Assembly: GCA_937868075.1 (NCBI GenBank)
Contig: CALMLL010000155.1
Location: 1 to 34,481, forward strand
Reading direction: 5' to 3'
DNA from: an uncultured Marmoricola sp.
Lineage (GTDB): Bacteria > Actinomycetota > Actinomycetes > Propionibacteriales > Nocardioidaceae
DNA: 34,481 bases
Below the pieces are notes generated by a model. That model worked only from the letters and a program-made list of their open reading frames with translations. It was not told the origin of the DNA and did no database searches. This document shows positions 17,815 to 25,319 of the stretch, piece after piece; within the stretch, counting starts at the first letter, position 1, and every line of letters starts with the position of its first letter. Position numbers and translations under genes: made by a program.

Positions 17815-17832
17815 GTTCACCAAGTGTTCATC
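17815..17832 (+). promoter_or_regulatory. PHO box (PhoP operator) upstream of pit
   Basis: GTTCACC-aagt-GTTCATC: two direct-repeat units 11 bp apart, the arrangement of Streptomyces PhoP boxes (consensus GTTCACC with four-base spacers). It ends 22 bp from the pit ATG, on the strand opposite to pit. No third unit is seen on either side. PhoP control of pit by phosphate is therefore likely, in a direction that cannot be told. Confidence 0.6.
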
Positions 17833-17905
17833 TTCTCGCCACAGCCCGTTTGCGAGATCGCCAACATCGCCGCCTATAAGGCGCGGCGCACGCGCGCGCG
17901 ACGTG

Positions 17906-18685
17906 TTAGCGGTTGCCCCAGCCGAGGCGGTGGCTGACCTCGTGGGCCGCAGCAACACAGGCCGGAACGACGTTGGCCAACTTGTCCTGGTCCAGACGGA
18001 AGGTGGGACCGCTGACCGACATGCTCGCGATCACGTCGCCATGAGCGTTGCGGATGGGGGCTGCGATGGCGGTGAGACCGACTTCGAGTTCATCGACGGC
18101 AACGGCGTACCCAGCCAGGCGCACTTTGTCGAGTTCGGCGCGAAGCGCAGACCTTGTCGTGATCGTCGCCTCGGTGTACGCCGACATGCCACCGAGCACC
18201 TTGTCGAGAGCCTCCGGGCTCAGTCCGGAGAGCAGCACCTTGCCGTTGCTGGTGGCGTGGAGCGGGATGTGTTGGCCGACCCAGTTGTGCGGCTGCAGGG
18301 CGCTCGACCCCGCCACCTGGTCGAGATAGAGCGCAGAGGTTCCACTCAGGACCGCGATGTTGACCGTCTCACCGGTGTCGACGGCCAGTTGTCGACAGAT
18401 CGGTCGGGCTTCCTGGACGACGTCGAGGCGTGCCGTGGTGGCGCCGGCCAGTCGCAGGAGACCCACCCCGAGGCGGTACTTCCCTCGGTCCTCGGTCTGC
18501 TCCACGAGTCCGCGCTGCTCAAGGGTGGCGATGAGCCGGAAGGCGGTGGACTTGTGCACGCCGAGATCCTTGGCGACCTCGGTGACGCCGAGTTCGCCGC
18601 CCTTGGCCAGCAACTCCAGGATCGTGACGGCACGGTCCACCGACTGGACCGCCGCTGTTGCGGAATCCGCTTGACCGTTGCTCAT
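17906..18685 (-). CDS. IclR-family transcriptional regulator (first of two)
   Basis: A 259-residue IclR regulator. The N-terminal winged helix-turn-helix spans about residues 13-80 (AVDRAVTILELLAKGGELGVTEVAKDLGVHKSTAFRLI). The effector domain follows, with GQHIPLHATSNGKVLLSG and DELEVGLTAIAAPI, the ligand-pocket motifs of the family. It lies 39 bp after the mttB stop, same strand, and is probably cotranscribed with it. A GTTGC-N7-GCAAC site (18677-18693) overlaps its start codon and matches the operators at betB, the dimethylglycine dehydrogenase and metF. It is therefore the prime candidate for the regulator of those operons, with choline, betaine or a product as effector; this assignment is inference. 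Confidence 0.92.
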   Translation of the reverse strand: MSNGQADSATAAVQSVDRAVTILELLAKGGELGVTEVAKDLGVHKSTAFRLIATLEQRGLVEQTEDRGKYRLGVGLLRLAGATTARLDVVQEARPICRQLAVDTGETVNIAVLSGTSALYLDQVAGSSALQPHNWVGQHIPLHATSNGKVLLSGLSPEALDKVLGGMSAYTEATITTRSALRAELDKVRLAGYAVAVDELEVGLTAIAAPIRNAHGDVIASMSVSGPTFRLDQDKLANVVPACVAAAHEVSHRLGWGNR

Positions 18686-18693
18686 GGCGCAAC
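18677..18693. promoter_or_regulatory. GTTGC-N7-GCAAC operator over the iclR start codon
   Basis: GTTGCTCATGGCGCAAC has five-base perfect arms around a seven-base spacer that contains the iclR start codon. It agrees with the first betB site in 14 of 17 positions. A weaker second copy (GTTGC then GCTTG, 18657-18673) lies 20 bp away inside the gene. Autoregulation is plausible. Confidence 0.5.
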
Positions 18694-18724
18694 ACCCTAG
18701 CCCTAGTTGGAGGGCTCGGGAAAC

Positions 18725-20164
18725 TCAGTCCCCCAGCTCGGCACGTCGGCGCACGACGTACTCGCGCAACTCCGCGTCGATCGCCTCATCGATCGGCGGT
18801 TGCTGGTAGTCCTCGAGCTTCTGCTTCCAGATCTTGCCCGCACGGGCTGCGGTGTCGAGGCCGCCGTTGCGGTTCCAGCGCTCGTAGTTCTCACTGGAGG
18901 ACAGCAGCGGTCGGTAGAAGCAGGTCCGGAAGCGCTCCATGGTGTGCATGGCACCGAGGAAGTGGCCACCATGTCCGACCTCCTGGTGGGCGTCGAAGCC
19001 CAGCGAGGCGTCATCGATCTCCAATGGAGTGAACTCGTGCTGGAGCATCTGGAGAATCTCGATGTCCATGATGAACTTCTCATAGCCCGCGACCAGGCCG
19101 CCCTCGAGCCATCCGGCCGAGTGCATCACCCAGTTCGCACCGGCCAGGAAGGTCGGCATCATCGTCATGAGCGCCTCGTAGCCGGCCTGCCCGTCGGGGA
19201 CCTGTGACGACGTGAGGCCGCCACCGGTCCGGAAGGGCAGCCCGAAGTGGCGGGCGATCTGACCGGTGCACAGCAGCCCGATCCCCGACTCGGGGGTCCC
19301 GAAGGTCGGCGAGCCCGACTGCATGTCGATGTTGGACAGGAACGATCCGAAGACCACCGGCGCCCCGGGCCGGATCAACTGCGAGAGCGCGATCCCAGAC
19401 AGCGCCTCGGTGATCTGCTGGACCAACGCCGCCGGGATGGTCACCGGCGACATGGCACCCATCAAGATGAACGGCGTCAACACCACCGGTTGCGCCGCCG
19501 AGGTGTACTCGAACTGGGCCTCCAGCATGCGGTCGTCCCACCGCAGCGGAGAGTTGCAGTTGATCAGGCTGATCGTGGCCGGGGTGGCCTCGATGTTGTC
19601 GCGGCCGCCGAACAGGATGCTGGACATCGCAATCGTGTCCGCAGCGTTGACCCCGCTCACCACGTTGCCCATGTAGATCTTGTCGGTCAGCGTCTGCAGC
19701 GCGTAGGTCATGTCGAGGTGACGCGAGTCCAGCGGGGTGTCGTTGGGTTCGCAGACCACGCCGCCGGCCGAGTCCAGTGCCGCGAAACTCTGTGCCAGAC
19801 GAGCGAAGTTCTTGAAGTCGTCGAAGGTGCCATCGCGGCGCACCTCGCCCTCTCGAACGAAGGGCGGGCCGTAGACGGCACCGAAGGCCATGGAGTTGCC
19901 GCCGATGTGGACGTTGTTGGCCGGGTTGCGCGCCTGGATGTCGAACTCAGCCGGGGCCTTGGCCACCTGCTCCAGCACGAAGTCGGGGTCGAGGAAGACG
20001 GTGTTGTCCTCGACCTTCTGCCCGGCCTTGGCGAAGAGGTCCAGCGCGCGCTGGTCCATGAACTCCACACCGATCTCGGTGATCAGCCGACGCCACCCGG
20101 CATCAAGCTTGGCCATCGCATCTTCGGACAAGATGTCGTAGCGGGGCATGCGGTTCTCGAACAT
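18725..20164 (-). CDS. MttB-superfamily corrinoid methyltransferase, probably glycine betaine-specific
   Basis: A 479-residue member of the trimethylamine methyltransferase (MttB, COG5598) superfamily. It would transfer one methyl group from a quaternary amine to the Co(I) corrinoid protein. Family signs: NPANNVHIGG and FGAVYGPPFV in the first third, FGTPESGIGLLCTGQIARHFGLPFRTGGG, HSAGWLEGGLVAGYEKFIMD and the C-terminal HQEVGHGGHFLGAMHTMERFR. The frame has no internal TAG, so it belongs to the non-pyrrolysine branch that includes MtgB, the glycine betaine methyltransferase of Desulfitobacterium. Start ATG 20164 has AGGAG at a good distance. Upstream and divergent are iclR and the corrinoid operon, separated by two copies of a 28-bp palindrome. 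Glycine betaine is the best-supported substrate because choline oxidation, betaine import and dimethylglycine oxidation surround it; carnitine, proline betaine or others are alternatives. Confidence 0.88.
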   Translation of the reverse strand: MFENRMPRYDILSEDAMAKLDAGWRRLITEIGVEFMDQRALDLFAKAGQKVEDNTVFLDPDFVLEQVAKAPAEFDIQARNPANNVHIGGNSMAFGAVYGPPFVREGEVRRDGTFDDFKNFARLAQSFAALDSAGGVVCEPNDTPLDSRHLDMTYALQTLTDKIYMGNVVSGVNAADTIAMSSILFGGRDNIEATPATISLINCNSPLRWDDRMLEAQFEYTSAAQPVVLTPFILMGAMSPVTIPAALVQQITEALSGIALSQLIRPGAPVVFGSFLSNIDMQSGSPTFGTPESGIGLLCTGQIARHFGLPFRTGGGLTSSQVPDGQAGYEALMTMMPTFLAGANWVMHSAGWLEGGLVAGYEKFIMDIEILQMLQHEFTPLEIDDASLGFDAHQEVGHGGHFLGAMHTMERFRTCFYRPLLSSSENYERWNRNGGLDTAARAGKIWKQKLEDYQQPPIDEAIDAELREYVVRRRAELGD

Positions 20165-20209
20165 GGGCGCTCCTGAACGCGTCGTACGGGTGCGGCGCAG
20201 TCTAGCCCC

Positions 20210-20237
20210 ATGATGCGGAATCGCGGTTCCACATCAT
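20210..20237. promoter_or_regulatory. 28-bp palindromic operator, mttB-proximal copy
   Basis: ATGAT-GC-GGAATCGCGGTTCC-AC-ATCAT, followed by an extra GGAAC at 20238-20242. It lies 46-73 bp before the mttB start. The same block recurs at 20366-20393 before the divergent iclR; the inner 14 bp and the outer ATGAT/ATCAT arms are conserved. It is a likely target of the neighbouring IclR regulator. Confidence 0.65.
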
Positions 20238-20340
20238 GGAACAGTTTTCGAGCGCTCTCCTCGCGTCCGACACATGGAGCGATTGCTCGACCCGAGGGTC
20301 TCCTCCACGCACGCCAACAGCGCGTCCTAGCGCGGCTGGC

Positions 20341-20370
20341 TTGACTGATCACTCGCCATGACCTCATGAT
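20341..20370 (+). promoter_or_regulatory. Candidate promoter of the iclR-corrinoid operon
   Basis: TTGACT (20341-20346) as a -35 box and CATGAT (20365-20370) as a -10 box, 18 bp apart. The -10 box merges with the first arm of the operator at 20366-20393, so a bound repressor would block polymerase. The -10 match is modest. Confidence 0.4.
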
Positions 20371-20393
20371 ATGGAACTGCGATTCCACATCAT
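20366..20393. promoter_or_regulatory. 28-bp palindromic operator, iclR-proximal copy
   Basis: ATGAT-AT-GGAACTGCGATTCC-AC-ATCAT, followed by GGAAC at 20394-20398. It lies 40-67 bp before the iclR start. Apart from a few arm bases it repeats the copy at 20210-20237, including the trailing GGAAC at the same distance. Confidence 0.68.
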
Positions 20394-20432
20394 GGAACCC
20401 ACGATGTGTCCGCCCAGAGCAGAGGACCCCAC

Positions 20433-21194
20433 ATGAGCGCATCGGCCACCGGCACCCAAGCCGTCGACCGCGCGGCGCTGCTCCTGTCCACGGTGGTGGA
20501 GTCCGAAGAGCCGTTGGCCTTCGCCGACATCGCCGAGGAGTGCGGACTACCGAAGTCGACCACCTCGCGCCTGCTCACCGCTTTGGAGCGCACCGAGTTG
20601 GTCGAGCGCACCAGTCTCGGCGAGTACGTCGCCGGGCCGCTGTTCTCCCGGTTCGCCTCCCGCCACGAGAGTGCCGACCTGAGCCGGATCGCGATGCCGG
20701 TGCTGCAGAGCCTCGGCGACGTCACCGGAGAGACCGTCAACCTCGGGGTGGCCCGCGCCAAGCACGTCTCTCACGTGGCCCAGGTCGACTCCACGTTCTT
20801 GTTGGGCACTCGGGACTGGACCGAGGTCGAAGTGCCCAACCACGTCTCGGCCCTCGGCAAGGTGCTCCTCGCCGCCGGATCACTCCCCTTCGATCGCCCT
20901 TTGGCCGCGCTGACCGATCACACCATCACTGACCCGGCGGCGCTCGAGGCCGAGTTGGCCGGCGTACGCCTGCAGGGCTGGGCCTCGACCACCGACGAAC
21001 TCGAAGTCGGGCTGACCGGTATCGCGGTCCCCGTCTTCAGCAACACCGGCGACGTTGTCGCCGCCCTGGGCATCTCGGGCCCGACCCCCCGATTGAGCGG
21101 ACGCCACGAGGCGTTGGCTCGACTCCTCATCGACCAGGCCGCGCACCTCACCACACTGCTTGGTCATCACTTCCCGAAGGAGGGTGTGGCATGA
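20433..21194 (+). CDS. IclR-family transcriptional regulator (second of two)
   Basis: A 253-residue IclR regulator. Winged helix-turn-helix at about residues 8-72 (AVDRAALLLSTVVESEEPLAFADIAEECGLPKSTTSRLLTAL), effector domain with VPNHVSALGKVLLAAG and DELEVGLTGIAVPVF. ATG 20433 is preferred over a GTG nine codons earlier because AGAGGA precedes it at a proper distance. Its stop overlaps the corrinoid protein start (ATGA), so it is the first gene of a five-gene coupled operon and is divergent from mttB. Both sides of the intergenic region carry the same palindrome, which this protein most likely binds, controlling mttB and its own operon. Effector unknown; a betaine is reasonable. Confidence 0.92.
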   Translation: MSASATGTQAVDRAALLLSTVVESEEPLAFADIAEECGLPKSTTSRLLTALERTELVERTSLGEYVAGPLFSRFASRHESADLSRIAMPVLQSLGDVTGETVNLGVARAKHVSHVAQVDSTFLLGTRDWTEVEVPNHVSALGKVLLAAGSLPFDRPLAALTDHTITDPAALEAELAGVRLQGWASTTDELEVGLTGIAVPVFSNTGDVVAALGISGPTPRLSGRHEALARLLIDQAAHLTTLLGHHFPKEGVA

Positions 21195-21856
21195 CACCGG
21201 ATGAAATTCTCAAGGGCTTGTACGACGAGACCCTGGTCGGCAACGGACCGCGGGTCCTGGAGATGACCAACGAGGCTCTCGGCATGGGCATGGAGCCGCA
21301 GACGCTGCTCTTCGAAGCCCTGATCCCGTCCCTGGAGGAGGTCGGCGCTCGCTTCGAACGCGGCGACTTCTTCGTCCCGGAGATGCTCATCGCCGGTCGG
21401 GCGATGGCCGGCGCCATGGAGGTGCTGCGGCCCCTGCTCGCCGACACCGGCGTGGAGACGATCGGCAAGTTCGTGATGGGCACGGTGCAAGGCGATGTCC
21501 ACGACATCGGCAAGAACCTCGTCAACATCATGCTCGAAGGCGCCGGCTTCGAGGTCATCGACCTCGGGGTGCAGGTGAAGCCGGAGAAGTTCGTCCAGGC
21601 CATCGAGGAGCACACCCCCGACATCGTCGGATTCTCCGCGTTCCTGACCACCACGATGCCGATGTTCAAGGCCAACATGAACGCCCTGGAGAAGGCCGGC
21701 ATCCGCAACGAGGTCATCGTGATGGTCGGCGGTGCCCCGGTCACCCAGGAGTACGCCGACGCGGTCGGTGCCGACGGCTACGCGGCCGACGCCAGTGCGA
21801 CGGTCAAGCGGGCCAAGGAACTCCTCCACGCCCGACGTACCCCGGTTCCGGCCTGA
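21191..21856 (+). CDS. Methyltransferase-associated corrinoid (B12-binding) protein
   Basis: A 221-residue corrinoid protein of the MttC/MtbC/MtgC type. Residues 1-90 form the four-helix cap (LYDETLVGNGPRVLEMTNEAL to VPEMLIAGRAMAGAMEVLRP). Residues 91-215 form the Rossmann B12 domain with GDVHDIGKN, whose His104 is the lower cobalt ligand, then GFEVIDLGVQV, DIVGFSAFLTTTM and VMVGGAPVTQEYADAVGADGYAADA. It would receive a methyl group from the MttB-type enzyme and hand it to the methyl-THF-forming enzyme encoded next. Translation is coupled to iclR. Length and domain order are typical for the family. Confidence 0.93.
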   Translation: MTPDEILKGLYDETLVGNGPRVLEMTNEALGMGMEPQTLLFEALIPSLEEVGARFERGDFFVPEMLIAGRAMAGAMEVLRPLLADTGVETIGKFVMGTVQGDVHDIGKNLVNIMLEGAGFEVIDLGVQVKPEKFVQAIEEHTPDIVGFSAFLTTTMPMFKANMNALEKAGIRNEVIVMVGGAPVTQEYADAVGADGYAADASATVKRAKELLHARRTPVPA

Positions 21857-21884
21857 TCTCTCACCCCGACACGAAAGGCACACA

Positions 21885-22763
21885 GTGAGCGCCGAAGGCA
21901 TCCACTTTGAGACCAAGGTCCGTTCGGCCACCTCGGAGGTCGTGATCGGTCGCGGACACCGCTTCTGCCTCATCGGCGAGCGGATCAATCCGACCGGGCG
22001 CCGCATCTTCCAAGAGCAGTTGCGTGCTGGTGACCTCTCTGCGATCGAGAAGGACGTGGCCGCCCAGGTCGTGGGCGGCGCCGACATCCTCGACGTCAAC
22101 ATGGGGGTGCCGCTGACCGACGAGGCCGATCTGCTGGCCAAGGCGATCATCAGGATCCAGAGCCTGACCGACAAGCCGATCTGCATCGACTCCTCGGTCG
22201 TGGACGCCCTCGAAGCGGGGCTCTCTGTCTACAAAGGCAACGCCCTGGTCAACTCCATCACCGCCGAGGACGAGCGCATGGAGGCGATCCTGCCGCTGGT
22301 CAAGAAGTACGACGCCAGCGTGATCGCCCTCCCCAACGACGCCGACGAGATCCCGATGGAGGTCGACAAACGACTGCGCCTGGTGCAGAAGATCGTCGAC
22401 GTGGCCACCACCGAATACGGCATCCCAATGCACAACATCGTGATCGACCCGCTGGCCATGCCCATCGGCGCCGATACCTCCACCGGCCTGACCACCCTGG
22501 AGACGATGCGGCGCATCCGCGACGAGTTCGGGCTCAACATGACCTGTGGCGCCTCCAACGTGTCCTTCGGCATGCCGGAGCGACACGCCCTCAACGCCAC
22601 GTGGCTGCCGATGGCGATGACCGTCGGCCTGACCTCGGCCATCATGGACACCCGCACCCCGGCCATCGTGGAGGCGGTCAAGGCCGCCGACGTGTTCCTC
22701 AACCACGACGAGTGGGGCATGCACTGGATCGCGGTGGCCAGGGCCAAGAAGACCGAGGGATGA
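21885..22763 (+). CDS. Methylcorrinoid:tetrahydrofolate methyltransferase (MtgA/MtvA/MetH pterin domain type)
   Basis: A 292-residue single-domain TIM-barrel protein of the pterin-binding (DHPS-like) family. It would move the methyl group from the corrinoid protein to tetrahydrofolate. Visible: FCLIGERINPTGR (family N-terminal motif), GADILDVNMGVP, PICIDSSVVDALEAGL, KGNALVNSITAE, MHNIVIDPLAMPIG and CGASNVSFGMPER, the conserved folate-site elements of AcsE, MtgA and MetH. The GTG at 21885 has AAAGG upstream; it follows the corrinoid gene by 28 bp and overlaps the next gene as ATGA. Earlier in-frame starts lie within the corrinoid gene and were dismissed. It is not dihydropteroate synthase, which is shorter on these motifs and would not sit here. 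Confidence 0.9.
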   Translation: MSAEGIHFETKVRSATSEVVIGRGHRFCLIGERINPTGRRIFQEQLRAGDLSAIEKDVAAQVVGGADILDVNMGVPLTDEADLLAKAIIRIQSLTDKPICIDSSVVDALEAGLSVYKGNALVNSITAEDERMEAILPLVKKYDASVIALPNDADEIPMEVDKRLRLVQKIVDVATTEYGIPMHNIVIDPLAMPIGADTSTGLTTLETMRRIRDEFGLNMTCGASNVSFGMPERHALNATWLPMAMTVGLTSAIMDTRTPAIVEAVKAADVFLNHDEWGMHWIAVARAKKTEG

Positions 22764-24697
22764 GCGATCGGCCCGGGGCCGAGTTCGACCTCGGCGCCAT
22801 CCGCCGCGAGGGCCTGCTCGATCCTCCCGCCGACCATCGACCGCAGGAGCCGACCGGCCGCGTCGATCTAGGTTTCGAGGTCCTCGGCAGCAACGGCGAG
22901 GTGAACGCCACCAAGAGTGTGCGGGTCCCCTCAGGAGTCACCGTCTTCGACGCCGCCTCGTGGAACGGGATCGCGATCGACTCCACCTGCGGCGGTCACG
23001 GGACCTGCCGAAAGTGCAAGGTCCAGGTGCTGTCGCGATCGGGCTCGGAGATCGCAGTGACCAGCCACGATCGACGGACCTTCTCCGAGTCCGAGATCGC
23101 CGAAGGATGGCGCCTGGGGTGCCTCGTCGGCGCCGCGGAGAGCCTCGACGTGCGAGTTCCCCCGTTGACCACCCGCCCCAAGGCCGCCACGGTCGGCGTG
23201 GGACGACAGGTGATCCTGCGGCCCGCCGTGCAGAAGCGCTACGTCGAACTGACCGAACCCACCCTCTCGGACCAGACCACCGACGTCGACCGCCTCAAGG
23301 CGGCCCTGTCCGACCTCGAACTCACCGTCGACCTTCATGCCCTGCGGCGCCTGCCGACCGTGCTGCGCGGGTCGGGCTTCGCGGTCACCGCCGTCGTGGT
23401 CGACGAGGCTCTGATCGATGTCGAGGCGGGCGACACCACCTCGACTGCCTTCGCCATCGCCTTCGACCTGGGCACGACCACCGTGGTGGCGACCCTGCTC
23501 GACATCACCACCGGCACTCCCCTGGCGGTCGCTTCGATGCTCAACAAGCAGCAGCCGTTCGGTGGCGACGTCATCTCCCGGATCAGTGCCACCATGCTCG
23601 ACCCGGACGCTCTGGGTCGCCTCCAGGAGGCTGCTGCCTCCACCTTGGCCCAACTGGCCGAGGAGGTCTGCACCGAAGCCGGGATCGATCCGGCGTACGT
23701 CTATGAAGTGGCGATCGCCGGCAACGCGACCATGGTCGCCCTCGCGCTGGGCATCGACCCCGAACCGCTCGGAGTGGCTCCCTTCGTCATGTCTGCGGCT
23801 CATCCTCCCGAGGTGCTGGCCAGCGATCTGGGGCTGGCACTGCACCCACGCGCTCGAGCCGCGATCTTCCCCTCGCTGGGGGCGTACGTCGGCGGCGACA
23901 TCGTCGCCGGCATGCTCGCCACCGGCATGGACCGTGACAAGCGAGTCCGCCTCTTCGTCGACATCGGCACCAACTGCGAGATCGTCGTCTCCAATGGCGA
24001 CACCCTGCTCGCGACTGCCGCCCCGGCGGGTCCGGCCTTCGAAGGCGGCGCGATCCGCTGCGGGATGCGTGCGGCCGACGGGGCGATCGAGACGGTCGCT
24101 TTGACCGACACCGTCGAACTCGGCGTGATCGGTGACGTGGAGGCTCGCGGGTTGTGCGGTTCGGGCCTGGTCGACGCGGTCTCGGAGTTGGTCCGCGTGG
24201 GTCTCCTGGATGCCTCGGGACGTTTCGTCAGCGACCCACAGTCGGTGGCGCCGGCCCTTGCCGACCGGTTGACCACGATCGGGCAGGAGCGCGTCTTCGT
24301 GCTGTCGGGGTCGATCGACCAGCCCGATGAGGCGGTCGTCCTCTCCCAGCGAGACGTGCGCGAACTCCAGTTCGCCAAGGCGGCCATCTCCACCGGCTGG
24401 ACGCTGCTGTGCGAGCAGATCGGTATCGACCCCACCGACATCCAACAGGTCCTGCTGGCCGGCTCGTTCGGCTCCTATCTCTCCGCCGCCTCGGCCATCC
24501 GGATCGGGCTGGTGCCCAAACTGCCCGCCCTGCGCATCGTCTCGGCCGGCAACGTCGCCGGCGAAGGCGCCAAGATGGCTTTGCTGAGCCTGCGCGAGCG
24601 GGCCGGGGCCAACGCGCTCTTGGAGGAGGTGGAGTATGTCGAGCTCTCCGACCGAGCCGACTTCAACGACCGCTTCGTCGACCAACTCTCCTTCTGA
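22760..24697 (+). CDS. RACo-type reductive activator of corrinoid proteins
   Basis: A 645-residue ASKHA-family activator with an N-terminal [2Fe-2S] ferredoxin domain. The cluster cysteines are C77, C83, C86 (CGGHGTCRKC) and C121 (GWRLGC). A linker follows, then a DUF4445/RACo ATPase part from about residue 235: AFDLGTTTVVATLLD, GGDVISRIS, VAIAGNATMVALALG, FVDIGTNCEIVV, GLCGSGLVDAVSEL and VLLAGSFGSYLSA. In acetogens and demethylating bacteria such proteins reduce inactive Co(II) corrinoid back to Co(I) with ATP. Presence here is needed if the system runs under air. Its ATG overlaps the preceding gene; its 3' end overlaps the DUF1638 gene by 62 bp. Confidence 0.93.
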   Translation: MSDRPGAEFDLGAIRREGLLDPPADHRPQEPTGRVDLGFEVLGSNGEVNATKSVRVPSGVTVFDAASWNGIAIDSTCGGHGTCRKCKVQVLSRSGSEIAVTSHDRRTFSESEIAEGWRLGCLVGAAESLDVRVPPLTTRPKAATVGVGRQVILRPAVQKRYVELTEPTLSDQTTDVDRLKAALSDLELTVDLHALRRLPTVLRGSGFAVTAVVVDEALIDVEAGDTTSTAFAIAFDLGTTTVVATLLDITTGTPLAVASMLNKQQPFGGDVISRISATMLDPDALGRLQEAAASTLAQLAEEVCTEAGIDPAYVYEVAIAGNATMVALALGIDPEPLGVAPFVMSAAHPPEVLASDLGLALHPRARAAIFPSLGAYVGGDIVAGMLATGMDRDKRVRLFVDIGTNCEIVVSNGDTLLATAAPAGPAFEGGAIRCGMRAADGAIETVALTDTVELGVIGDVEARGLCGSGLVDAVSELVRVGLLDASGRFVSDPQSVAPALADRLTTIGQERVFVLSGSIDQPDEAVVLSQRDVRELQFAKAAISTGWTLLCEQIGIDPTDIQQVLLAGSFGSYLSAASAIRIGLVPKLPALRIVSAGNVAGEGAKMALLSLRERAGANALLEEVEYVELSDRADFNDRFVDQLSF

Positions 24698-25316
24698 GCC
24701 TTCCGATCGGTCCTCCTCGGGGCCCTCGCGGGTCGCGCTGATCGCCTGCGGCGCGATCGCGCAACCAGCCGCCGACGCGGTGGCTCGGCGCGGGTGGGCC
24801 ATCGACGTGCACCCGTTGCCACCACTGCTCCACAACCGCCCCGAGAAGATCGCCGGCGAGGTTGCCGACCTGGCGGCCACGCTGCTCCCGAAGTACTCCC
24901 AGGTGGTCGTGGGGTACGCCGACTGCGGAACCTACGGCGCGCTGGACCGGGTGTGCGACGACCTCGGGCTCGACCGACTGCCGGGGCTGCACTGTTACGA
25001 CGTCTATGCGGGCGCGCGGGAGATCCAGTCGCTCATGGAGGAGCAGCCGGGCACCTATCTGCTGACCGACTTCCTCGTGCGCAGTTTCGCTCGCACGGTG
25101 GAGCGGGAACTGGGGTTGGACCGCTTCCCCGAACTCCTGCCCGACTACTTCAGGCACTACACCCGAGTGGTGTGGCTGGCTCAGGAGCCCGACGAGGAAC
25201 TGAGCGCCCTCGCCCAAGCTGCTGCCGATCGCTTGGGGCTGCCGCTGGAGATCCGTCCGACGGGCACGAGCGGGCTCGAGAGCGCGCTCGGCGCCTTGAT
25301 CGGCCGGAGCCGATGA
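24636..25316 (+). CDS. DUF1638-domain protein linked to corrinoid methyltransferases
   Basis: A 226-residue protein. The first 30 residues are Ser/Thr/Pro-rich and poorly conserved-looking. The DUF1638 domain begins at RVALIACGAIAQPAADAV and continues through NRPEKIAGEV, VVVGYADCGTYGALDRVC, LPGLHCYDVYAG and PGTYLLTDFLVRSF. Several cysteines (in ACGAI, ADCGTYG, RVC and LHCYD) could bind a metal, heme or corrinoid. GGAGGAGG lies a few bases ahead of the ATG, inside the activator gene, giving a 62-bp overlap. A start near residue 30 is possible. DUF1638 genes often travel with MttB-type operons, but the biochemical role is unknown. Its stop is three bases from the metF stop on the other strand. 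Confidence 0.8.
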   Translation: MSSSPTEPTSTTASSTNSPSEPSDRSSSGPSRVALIACGAIAQPAADAVARRGWAIDVHPLPPLLHNRPEKIAGEVADLAATLLPKYSQVVVGYADCGTYGALDRVCDDLGLDRLPGLHCYDVYAGAREIQSLMEEQPGTYLLTDFLVRSFARTVERELGLDRFPELLPDYFRHYTRVVWLAQEPDEELSALAQAAADRLGLPLEIRPTGTSGLESALGALIGRSR

Positions 25317-25319
25317 AGC

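Noticed and set aside
18699..18716. Hairpin AGCCCT-agttgg-AGGGCT between mttB and iclR as a terminator
   Set aside because: The stem is only six bp and has no T-run on the minus strand; mttB and iclR may well be cotranscribed.
18725..20164. Pyrrolysine-type trimethylamine methyltransferase
   Set aside because: The frame has no internal TAG, its length fits the non-pyrrolysine branch, and no pyl genes are in the window.
20165..20432. Cobalamin riboswitch upstream of the corrinoid genes
   Set aside because: I could not find a B12-box or a plausible conserved core; the region is explained by the two palindromic operators and promoter.
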